A stretch of 64,000 bases of DNA from Lachnospiraceae bacterium UBA7729 (GTDB taxonomy: Bacteria > Bacillota > Clostridia > Lachnospirales > Lachnospiraceae). The stretch lies in assembly GCA_002482005.1 (NCBI GenBank), contig DLFD01000069.1, positions 62,001 through 126,000 on the forward strand, read 5' to 3'. The notes below the pieces were generated by a model. That model had not been told where the DNA came from and did not search any database. It saw only the letters and a list, made by a program, of their open reading frames with translations. The position numbers and the translations under genes were made by a program. Positions 43,626-50,906 of the stretch are shown piece by piece. Positions within the stretch are counted from its first letter, which is position 1, and every line of letters starts with the position of its first letter.

Positions 43626-44752
43626 AAACATTCTGTTTCAGAACATGTTTTTCGCTGCTGGCCCTGAGCATGGCGCTGGCAGCTGCTCTGGTACTGGGCG
43701 GCTGCAGCAGCGGAAAGCCTTCCGGGAGCAGGCTGGACCAGCCGGCCCCTGATGCGGAGGAAGATGATAACCGGATCAACATCGGACTGAGCTTTGATTC
43801 CTACGTGATCGAGCGATGGATGCGCGACCGGGATGTATTCGTCGCCACGGCTCAGGAACTTGGGGCAAAAGTCAATGTGCAGAATGCCAACGGCGATGTG
43901 GACGAGCAGATCGCCCAGATCCGCTATCTGATCGACAGAAAGATGGACGTGATCGTGATCGTTGCGATCGATGCTTCAACTCTCACCCAGGTCATCAAAG
44001 AGGCTCATGATAAGGGGATCAAGGTAGTCTGCTATGACCGTCTGATCCTGAATGCAGGCGCTGACCTTTATATATCGTTCGATAACGAGAAGGTGGGAAC
44101 CCTGATGGGACAGGTCATGAAGAAGGCTCTGCCTGAAGGCGGAGATGTCTTTGAGATCCTTGGGTCTGCATCCGACAACAATACTTCCCAGGTCAGGGAA
44201 GGCTTTGAGAAAGAGCTCGAAGGGTCGGGTCTTTGCATCGTCTATTCTTCTTACTGCGACAACTGGCTGTCGGAACTTGCATTCGACAGGGTGAACGAAG
44301 GACTTAAGGAAAACGGCGGAAGAGTGGACGGAGTGATGTGCGGCAATGACGATCTGGCCGGACAGGCGATCAGGGCGCTGACCGAGAAGCGGCTCGCAGG
44401 CAAAGTTCCGGTCATAGGCCAGGACGCGGAGCTCTCGGCATGCCAGAGGATCGTGGAAGGTACCCAGACGATGAGTGTCTTCAAGTCTGTCGAGGAAGAA
44501 GCAAGGATCGCGGCGAAACTTGCATATACCCTGGCAGAGGGGAAGGATATCACGGACCCGGATTCTGAGATCCCGGTCACAGACGTCATAAGCGACGGGA
44601 AGAATGATATTCCGTACTACCGGATCGAGCCGGTGGCCGTTGACAGGAACAACATGGACAGTGTGATCATTGACAGTGGCTTCCATATGAGAGACGAGGT
44701 CTATATGAATGTGAATGAGACAGAAAAAGATGTTTCCTCGGATTCGGACTGA
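43622..44752 (+). CDS. Lipoprotein sugar-binding protein of the sensor operon
   Basis: The 376-residue protein has a lipoprotein signal with lipobox LGGC (Cys28) and a type I periplasmic-binding fold of the xylose/ChvE class (INIGLSFDSYVIERWMRDRD, VIVIVAIDASTLTQVIKEA, VCYDRLI, GVMCGNDDLAGQAIRAL, GQDAELSACQ). It overlaps the regulator gene by ATGA, so it belongs to the sensor operon rather than to the ABC genes, although its fold is that of a transport protein. It could deliver sugar to the same importer, or act as a second ligand donor for the kinase. The Ser/Asp-rich C-terminus ends the operon. Confidence 0.92.
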   Translation: MKTFCFRTCFSLLALSMALAAALVLGGCSSGKPSGSRLDQPAPDAEEDDNRINIGLSFDSYVIERWMRDRDVFVATAQELGAKVNVQNANGDVDEQIAQIRYLIDRKMDVIVIVAIDASTLTQVIKEAHDKGIKVVCYDRLILNAGADLYISFDNEKVGTLMGQVMKKALPEGGDVFEILGSASDNNTSQVREGFEKELEGSGLCIVYSSYCDNWLSELAFDRVNEGLKENGGRVDGVMCGNDDLAGQAIRALTEKRLAGKVPVIGQDAELSACQRIVEGTQTMSVFKSVEEEARIAAKLAYTLAEGKDITDPDSEIPVTDVISDGKNDIPYYRIEPVAVDRNNMDSVIIDSGFHMRDEVYMNVNETEKDVSSDSD

Positions 44753-44796
44753 TATCCAAAATATTTTTCTGCCTTCTGAAAAAGTCAAAAAAATAC

Positions 44797-44825
44797 TTGC
44801 ATATCCCCGTCTGTTGGTGTAAAGT
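44797..44825 (+). promoter_or_regulatory. Candidate promoter upstream of glnN
   Basis: TTGCAT (44797-44802), 17 bases and TAAAGT (44820-44825). A second possible -10, TATACT, lies at 44898-44903, after the hairpin. The segment ACTTGCATATCCCCGTC nearly repeats the promoter region of the isomerase gene at 31078-31093. Confidence 0.45.
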
Positions 44826-44841
44826 ACTGACAACGGATGGC

Positions 44842-44880
44842 AAAGGAGCGTTCCGAAGAACTTCGGGATGCTCCTTTTCT
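44842..44880 (+). terminator. Intrinsic terminator between sensor operon and glnN
   Basis: AAAGGAGC (44842-44849) pairs with GCTCCTTT (44870-44877) and inner CCGAAG with CTTCGG (44853-44866), followed by TTTTCTTAT. It most simply ends the sensor operon. If the promoter at 44797 is used, it would instead lie in the glnN leader. Confidence 0.85.
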
Positions 44881-44955
44881 TATGTTCAGCTATGCGGTAT
44901 ACTCCCACTGGGAATTTCCCGCTTCTGCTGATCTATGACGAAAGGACAACAAGGA

Positions 44956-47079
44956 ATGAGTGAGACGGAAGAACTGTTCAATGTAGCAGATATCTTCGGC
45001 GAAGATGTGTTCACTGACAAAGTCATGCAGGAACGCCTTCCGAAGAGCATCTACAAAGAGCTGCACAAGACAATCGATGAAGGCAAGGACCTTGATCCGC
45101 ATGTGGCTGATGTAATCGCGGATGCCATGAAGCAGTGGGCCATAGAGAAAGGTGCGACCCACTACACACACTGGTTCCAGCCTCTGACTGGAGTTACCGC
45201 TGAGAAGCACGACTCCTTCATCACGGCCCCGAGAGCCAATGGAACGGTCCTCATGGAATTCTCCGGCAAGGAGCTCATCAAGGGCGAGCCGGATGCTTCC
45301 TCATTCCCGTCAGGCGGACTGAGGGCAACGTTCGAGGCAAGAGGCTATACGGCATGGGACCCGACCAGTCCGGCATTCGTAAGAAATGATGCAGCCGGCC
45401 CGATCCTCTGCATCCCGACTGCATTCTGCTCCTACACCGGTGAAGCTCTTGACTTCAAGACACCGCTTCTGCGCAGCATGGATGCGATCAATAAAGAATC
45501 CCTGAGACTTCTCAGGCTCTTCGGCAATACAAAGTCAAAGCATGTCACCCCGTCAGTAGGGCCGGAGCAGGAGTACTTCCTGGTTGATGATGGCATGTAC
45601 CAGAAGAGAAAGGACCTGCTCTATACCGGAAGGACCCTGTTCGGAGCCATGCCTCCGAAGGGACAGGAGCTGGATGACCATTACTTCGGAGCGCTCCGCA
45701 GCAGAGTCGCAGCTTTCATGAGAGACGTCAATAAAGAACTGTGGAAGCTTGGAGTTCCGGCCAAGACTCAGCATAACGAAGTTGCTCCGGCTCAGCATGA
45801 GCTGGCTGTCATCTACGAGAATGCGTCCCTTGCGGTCGACAACAACCACATTGTCATGCAGACCCTGAAGAGAGTCGCCTCCAGACATCATATGAGATGC
45901 CTGCTTCACGAGAAGCCATTCGCCGGCGTCAACGGATCCGGCAAGCACAACAACTGGTCCATTATGACCGATGACGGCATCAACCTGCTCGATCCTGGCA
46001 AGACGCCTCACCAGAACATCCAGTTCCTTCTTGTTCTGGCCTGCATTCTGAAAGCGGTCGATGAACATGCTGATCTGCTCCGTGAGTCAGCTGCAGATAC
46101 CGGCAACGATCAGCGTCTTGGCGCCAATGAGGCACCGCCGGCTATCATCTCCGTATTCCTTGGCGACCAGCTTCAGGATGTTGTCTCACAGCTGGTGAAG
46201 ACCGGCAGCGCCACCTCCTCCCTGAATGGCGGAAAGCTGCAGACAGGCGTCAGCACCCTTCCGGATTTCACCAAGGATGCGACCGACCGCAACCGTACTT
46301 CACCGTTTGCGTTCACCGGCAACAAGTTCGAGTTCCGTATGCTTGGGTCGCGCGATTCTGTCGCAGCTCCGAACATCATTCTCGATACGATCGTGGCAGA
46401 AGCATTTGCAGACGCATGTGATATCCTCGAGAAGGCGGACGACTTCGATATGGCAGTCCATGACCTGATCAAGGAATACTTCACCGAGCATCAGAGGATC
46501 ATCTTCAACGGCAACGGCTATTCGGATGAGTGGGTGGCAGAGGCTGAGAGAAGAGGACTTCCGAATCTCCGCTCCATGGTCGACGCAATCCCGTCTCTTG
46601 AGACCGATGCGGCGATCAGCATGTTCGAGCGCTTCAAGGTCTTTACGAAGAAGGAACTTTCTTCCCGTGTTGCGATCAAGTACGAGACTTACGCGAAGAA
46701 TACCCATATCGAGGCGCTTACCATGATCGACATGGCAAGCAAGTCCATCATCCCGGCAGTCATCCGCTGGAACAAGAGCCTTGCGGATACCGTGATCGCC
46801 TTAAGTGGCGCCGGCGCCGATGCATCAGTCGAGAAAGATCTTCTTGCAGAGTCTGCAAAGCTTCTGGCAGAGGCTAAGGCAGGGCTTGAGAGCCTGAAGA
46901 AGATCACAGACGAAGCAGAGGCGAAGCCGGAAGGCCGCGAGAGAGCCGTCTTCTATCACGAGTCAGTCACTCCGGCTATGGCAGCTCTCAGGACTCCGGT
47001 CGACAAGCTCGAGATGATCGTCGACAAGGATATGTGGCCGATGCCGTCCTACGGCGACCTCATGTTCTCCGGAACCTGA
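44956..47079 (+). CDS. glnN: Glutamine synthetase type III (GlnN)
   Basis: GSIII makes glutamine from glutamate, ammonia and ATP in the cytosol and forms large double-ring oligomers. The 707-residue length is typical of type III and far above type I. Motifs seen: EFSGKELIKGEPDASSFPSG, VGPEQEYFLVD, HNEVAPAQHELA and GVNGSGKHNNWSI, which carry the metal- and ATP-binding residues. The frame opens at an ATG at 44935, but the ATG at 44956 has AAAGGA nine bases upstream and begins MSETEELFN. It stands alone between terminators. Confidence 0.95.
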   Translation: MSETEELFNVADIFGEDVFTDKVMQERLPKSIYKELHKTIDEGKDLDPHVADVIADAMKQWAIEKGATHYTHWFQPLTGVTAEKHDSFITAPRANGTVLMEFSGKELIKGEPDASSFPSGGLRATFEARGYTAWDPTSPAFVRNDAAGPILCIPTAFCSYTGEALDFKTPLLRSMDAINKESLRLLRLFGNTKSKHVTPSVGPEQEYFLVDDGMYQKRKDLLYTGRTLFGAMPPKGQELDDHYFGALRSRVAAFMRDVNKELWKLGVPAKTQHNEVAPAQHELAVIYENASLAVDNNHIVMQTLKRVASRHHMRCLLHEKPFAGVNGSGKHNNWSIMTDDGINLLDPGKTPHQNIQFLLVLACILKAVDEHADLLRESAADTGNDQRLGANEAPPAIISVFLGDQLQDVVSQLVKTGSATSSLNGGKLQTGVSTLPDFTKDATDRNRTSPFAFTGNKFEFRMLGSRDSVAAPNIILDTIVAEAFADACDILEKADDFDMAVHDLIKEYFTEHQRIIFNGNGYSDEWVAEAERRGLPNLRSMVDAIPSLETDAAISMFERFKVFTKKELSSRVAIKYETYAKNTHIEALTMIDMASKSIIPAVIRWNKSLADTVIALSGAGADASVEKDLLAESAKLLAEAKAGLESLKKITDEAEAKPEGRERAVFYHESVTPAMAALRTPVDKLEMIVDKDMWPMPSYGDLMFSGT

Positions 47080-47334
47080 TCGGATCATAACTGGCAGATT
47101 CATTCATCGAAAGATGCAAAGCGGGGACAGGTACCTGTTCAGAGAAGCAGGGTGCCTGTCCCCGCTTTTGCGTCCTCTGTTTCCTGCTGTGAGTCCCTTG
47201 TCATCTGTTCATTCTCCGGCTTGTCTGATATAATGCCGAGATGCAGGCAGATATGTGTCCGCATGGAATGCCCGATGGCAGAAGAGGGCTTTTGCACAGG
47301 CGAGGCACCCTTCAAAGAAAGGAACAGAGAATCT
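47080..47334. other. Gap between glnN and the sigma-like gene
   Basis: The 255-bp gap holds the glnN terminator (47118-47169). The frame of the next gene is open back to 47152 and contains an ATG at 47263, which would add 24 residues to that protein. I see no separate gene. Confidence 0.5.
47118..47169 (+). terminator. Strong intrinsic terminator after glnN
   Basis: AAAGCGGGGACAGG (47118-47131) pairs perfectly with CCTGTCCCCGCTTT (47155-47168), with further inner pairing CCTG/CAGG, and ends in TTTTG. Confidence 0.88.
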
Positions 47335-48153
47335 ATGGATGAAGTAAGAGACTTCAGGCAGCAGCTGGATGAGCTTACAAAGCAGGCAAAAAAGCAGGGA
47401 AACCGGATGAGCGTGCAGCAGATCCGGGAGAAACTGAGAAGTGCCGGCCTCGATGAGACGAAGCTGCAGCTGGTCTATAACTATCTGGATATGATGTCCA
47501 TCGAAGTCTACGATGAGAATATTCCGGAGGCGGCTTCGGGAAGCGGAGAAGAGCACCTTCGCAGCCTGGAGCAGTATATGAGGGAGATGGAAGAACTTCC
47601 GCCTATGGATGAGGTGGAGGAACTGACTCTCTTCCACATGGCGGCCGAAGGTGACGGGAATGCAAGATCAAGGATCGCGGAACGCTATCTTTCCGCAGTC
47701 ACGGATCTGGTGAACGATATCGAGACCAGAGAGAAGGAGACAGCGGAAGGAAAGAACAAAGAGAAGAAGGGGGCCGGTCCTGCATCACAGGCTCTGGACC
47801 TGACCGGCGAATTCACGGAGGAAGATCTGATCCAGGAGGGCAACATGGGACTTCTGCTGGCACTCGAGCATCTTGAGAGACAGGAGAATCTTGCGGCTTA
47901 CCGGGCAGTCCTTCTGAATGGAGTGACTTCCTACATGGAGCAGACCGTGGAGGGACTGAAGGATGCCGAGAAGTCAGACAGAAGAGTCGTCAGCCGCATG
48001 AACCAGCTTGCGGATGCTGCCCATGATCTGGAGGAAGAACTTGACAGGAAACCATCCCTTGAGGAATTGTCGGCCTATCTTGATCTGCCCGCGGAGGAGA
48101 TCCGGGATCTGCTCAGGGTCGGCGGTGAGGATATGAAAGTAGACAGTCTGTAA
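47335..48153 (+). CDS. Truncated sigma-70-like protein lacking DNA-recognition regions
   Basis: The 272-residue protein resembles parts of the primary sigma factor encoded at 3873. A region 1.1-like start (QGNRMSVQQIREKLRSAGLD), a region 1.2-like part (LEQYMREMEELPPMDEVEEL) and an intact core-binding region 2.2 motif (EEDLIQEGNMGLLLALEHLE) are visible. After that, the aromatic-rich 2.3/2.4 segment is missing; a region 3-like stretch follows (SRMNQLADAAHDLEEELDRK, LEELSAYLDLPAEEIRDLL), and the protein stops without region 4. It could bind core RNA polymerase without reading promoters. Start chosen at MDEVRDF; 47263 is an alternative. No terminator or partner gene directly attached. Confidence 0.75.
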   Translation: MDEVRDFRQQLDELTKQAKKQGNRMSVQQIREKLRSAGLDETKLQLVYNYLDMMSIEVYDENIPEAASGSGEEHLRSLEQYMREMEELPPMDEVEELTLFHMAAEGDGNARSRIAERYLSAVTDLVNDIETREKETAEGKNKEKKGAGPASQALDLTGEFTEEDLIQEGNMGLLLALEHLERQENLAAYRAVLLNGVTSYMEQTVEGLKDAEKSDRRVVSRMNQLADAAHDLEEELDRKPSLEELSAYLDLPAEEIRDLLRVGGEDMKVDSL

Positions 48154-48181
48154 TGAATTAGTGCAAAATACACAACAGATA

Positions 48182-48210
48182 TTGAATTTCTTTGGAAAGA
48201 AGTATACACT
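48182..48210 (+). promoter_or_regulatory. Promoter of the CdaR/PucR-type regulator gene
   Basis: TTGAAT (48182-48187), 17 bases and TACACT (48205-48210), in an AT-rich gap before the regulator gene. Confidence 0.55.
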
Positions 48211-48243
48211 ATACCTATCGTATGGTCAATGTGAATAGATATG

Positions 48244-48258
48244 TGGTGAAATTCACCA
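48244..48258 (+). promoter_or_regulatory. Perfect 15-bp palindrome, possible operator
   Basis: TGGTGAA and TTCACCA flank one central A, about 30 bases downstream of the predicted -10 and 34 bases before the start codon. It may be an autoregulatory or roadblock site. Confidence 0.5.
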
Positions 48259-48292
48259 AATATTTCATAATTATTACGATAGGAGAAGCCCA

Positions 48293-49384
48293 ATGATCTC
48301 TAATCAGGTTCTGCAGTCTACCCTTGACGGTCTGAAACAGATCAGCAGAGTGGATATGTGCGTTGTTGACACGGAAGGTATTGTACTTGCATCGACTTTC
48401 AGCGAGAGCGTCGACTTCCGGGACTCGGTGATCGCTTTTGAGAATTCCCCGGCAGAGAGTCAGGTCATCTCGAATTATCAGTTCTTCAAGGTCCTGGATG
48501 ACAGTCATCTGGAGTATGTCCTGATCGCAAGCGGCAACACGGATGATGTCTATATGGCAGGCAAGATGACGGCATTTCAGCTGCAGTGCCTGCTGGTCGC
48601 CTATAAGGAAAGATTTGACAAGGATAACTTCATTAAGAATCTTCTTCTTGATAACCTGCTCCTTGTGGATATCTATAACCGTGCGAAAAAACTTCATATC
48701 GACACAGAAGTCAGAAGAGTAGTCTATATCCTTGAACTCTCTGGTGAAAAGGATGCAGGCAACCTTGAACTGGTGAGGGGAGGGCTGGGAACACGGCCAG
48801 GTGATTTCATCACGGAGATCGATGAGAAAAGTGTCATCATCGTGAAGGAGATCCTTCTCTCTGACGGTCAGAAAGAACTGAACTCGTATGCGGAGGAGAT
48901 GCTGGAATCAGTCCCGGAGGAGATCCGCCGGTCTGCCCTGGTTGCTTTCGGGACGGTAGTCGGAGAACTGAAGGATGTATCAAGGTCCTACAAGGAAGCC
49001 CGCATGGCGCTGAACGTAGGAAAGATCTTCTTTGAGGACAGACAGATCATCGCATATAACCGTCTCGGGATCGGAAGACTGATCTATCAGCTGCCGCTTC
49101 CGCTCTGCAAGATGTTCATCAGGGAAGTGTTCGACGGAAAGTCACCGGATGAGTTTGATGAGGAGACTCTCACGACCATCAACAAGTTCTTCGAGAACAG
49201 CCTGAACGTCTCGGAGACATCAAGACAGCTTTACATCCACAGAAATACCCTTGTGTATCGTCTGGATAAGCTGCAGAAGCAGACCGGACTCGATCTTCGG
49301 GTATTCGACGATGCGATCACCCTGAAGATCGCACTGATGGTCGTGAAATACATGAGACATATGGAGAAGAGTCCGGATTACTGA
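48293..49384 (+). CDS. CdaR/PucR-family transcriptional regulator
   Basis: The 363-residue protein starts with a sensor-like region (SRVDMCVVDTEGIVLASTFS, resembling a diacid/PAS-type domain), continues with a GGDEF-like degenerate middle part (ALVAFGTVVGELKDVSRSYKEA) and ends in the PucR/CdaR helix-turn-helix (FFENSLNVSETSRQLYIHRN, TLVYRLDKLQKQTGLDLR). Members activate genes for sugar diacid, purine or other catabolism. No target operon is adjacent in the same direction, so its regulon is unknown. ATG after TAGGAGA. A terminator for it lies inside the convergent corC-type gene. Confidence 0.87.
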   Translation: MISNQVLQSTLDGLKQISRVDMCVVDTEGIVLASTFSESVDFRDSVIAFENSPAESQVISNYQFFKVLDDSHLEYVLIASGNTDDVYMAGKMTAFQLQCLLVAYKERFDKDNFIKNLLLDNLLLVDIYNRAKKLHIDTEVRRVVYILELSGEKDAGNLELVRGGLGTRPGDFITEIDEKSVIIVKEILLSDGQKELNSYAEEMLESVPEEIRRSALVAFGTVVGELKDVSRSYKEARMALNVGKIFFEDRQIIAYNRLGIGRLIYQLPLPLCKMFIREVFDGKSPDEFDEETLTTINKFFENSLNVSETSRQLYIHRNTLVYRLDKLQKQTGLDLRVFDDAITLKIALMVVKYMRHMEKSPDY

Positions 49385-49393
49385 TCCCGCGGC

Positions 49394-50695
49394 TCACTTC
49401 TCCTTTGGTCCCGTATCTTTTTCCTCCGGAGCTCTCTCCGGAAGTGTGAGGCGTACCTTTTCGATACGCCTCTTTTTCATGGTCTGAACACTGAGGGTGA
49501 TCCCTTCCGGCACCCGGACACGATCGCCCGTCCTGGGAATACGGTCGCCGAGCTGCTGGATGAAATAGCCTCCTATGGAGTCGTAATCTTCGGATTCAAA
49601 CTTAGTGCCCAGCTGCTCGTTGATGTCATCGAGCTTAACGCTGCCAAGGATCAGGTAGGTGTTTTTCCCGACCGGTTTGATCCAGTCTTTTTCTTCTGTA
49701 TCGTATTCATCCCGGATCTCGCCCACCAGCTCCTCGATCAGGTCTTCGAAGGTGATCATTCCGGCGGCGGCGCCGTACTCATCGAGGACGATGGCAAGGG
49801 AAAAACTTCGGAACTGCATCTCCTCCATCAGCGATACGACCGATTTGGATTCAAATGTGAAGTACGGCTGATACATGATCTTTCTCGGAGAGAATGTCTT
49901 TTTCTTACCATCCGCAAGGAAGCAGAAGTCCTTGATGTTGATGATGCCGATGATGTGGTCCTTCTCGCCTTCGTAGACCGGAAGCCTTGTGTAGTGTTCC
50001 CGCTGGAAGACTTCCTGGATAGTGCTGTAGGAATCATCGACACTGATGGCCACCATGTCTGCCCTCGGCACCATGATGTCTGCAGCCGTCTGATCGGTCA
50101 GATCATAGACATTGTTGATCAGAGTCCTTTCCTCGCCGGTCGTCTCGCCTTCCTCATGGCTGACATCTACCATCGTCCGGATCTCATCTTCCGTGATCGT
50201 CGAATCGCCTCCGTCCCGCCGGACATGGAAAAGCTTCATGGCGCCGGAGGAGAGGAAATTCACGATGATGATGAGCGGAGTAAGGACGGCCATCAGAAAG
50301 CGGATGACGGAAGCGCAGCGAAGAGAGAATGTTTCGGACTGCACATTCGCAGCATTCTTCGGAGTGATCTCGCCGAAGATCAGGATCAGGAGAGTCAGGA
50401 TTCCTGTGGCAAATCCGACACTGCGGTTTCCGAAGAGATCGATCGCCAGGGTGGTTGACAGGGAAGAGGCGGAAAGATTGACGATATTGTTTCCGATCAG
50501 GATGCAGGAGAGCATCTTTTCCTGGTGATCAAGGACGTTGAGGACTATCTTCGCCTTCTCATTGCCGGAATCGGCAAGATTCCGGATCCGGACCCGGTTT
50601 ACGGTCGTAAGAGCAGTCTCGGAGGATGAAAAGAACGCCGATAGGACGATCAGAATGAATAGTATAACGATCTGGATGCCGGTGGCGGCTGACAA
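49394..50695 (-). CDS. CNNM/CorC-family (hemolysin-type) membrane protein
   Basis: The 433-residue protein has an N-terminal DUF21/CNNM membrane domain of three to four helices (ILIVLSAFFSSSETALTTVN; LLILIFGEITPKNAANV), a pair of CBS domains (about 205-330; MVPRADMVAISV, LAIVLDEYGAAAGMITFEDL) and a C-terminal CorC/HlyC transporter-associated domain (YLILGSVKLDDINEQLG to MKKRRIEKVRLT). The family is linked to Mg2+ or Co2+ efflux. The TTG start lies nine bases after AAAGGAG. It converges on the regulator gene with only 9 bp between stops. Confidence 0.93.
   Translation of the reverse strand: MSAATGIQIVILFILIVLSAFFSSSETALTTVNRVRIRNLADSGNEKAKIVLNVLDHQEKMLSCILIGNNIVNLSASSLSTTLAIDLFGNRSVGFATGILTLLILIFGEITPKNAANVQSETFSLRCASVIRFLMAVLTPLIIIVNFLSSGAMKLFHVRRDGGDSTITEDEIRTMVDVSHEEGETTGEERTLINNVYDLTDQTAADIMVPRADMVAISVDDSYSTIQEVFQREHYTRLPVYEGEKDHIIGIINIKDFCFLADGKKKTFSPRKIMYQPYFTFESKSVVSLMEEMQFRSFSLAIVLDEYGAAAGMITFEDLIEELVGEIRDEYDTEEKDWIKPVGKNTYLILGSVKLDDINEQLGTKFESEDYDSIGGYFIQQLGDRIPRTGDRVRVPEGITLSVQTMKKRRIEKVRLTLPERAPEEKDTGPKEK
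49448..49477 (+). terminator. Plus-strand terminator inside the opposite corC-type gene
   Basis: GAGGCGTA (49448-49455) pairs perfectly with TACGCCTC (49465-49472) and is followed by TTTTT (49473-49477). It lies 64 bases after the regulator stop, antisense to the end of the convergent gene, and should end the regulator transcript. Confidence 0.82.
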
Positions 50696-50906
50696 CAGGA
50701 CCCACTCCTTTCAGGATAAAAGATATGTAAACTGTTTTTCCCATTTTATGGTATCCGGCGGATAATTGCAATGAAGGGACTTCCTTTTTACAGGAAAGTG
50801 TGCTATGTTTTACGTACATGACCGAGAGGCCATCGTATCTATATGTTCAGAAATCATCTTATCTTATTTCTGTTTCTCTACAATCCATATTAATGAAGGA
50901 AGATAT

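Noticed and set aside
44753..44955. ANTAR-type antiterminator leader before glnN
   Set aside because: The two hexaloop hairpins expected for ANTAR targets are not visible upstream of the terminator.
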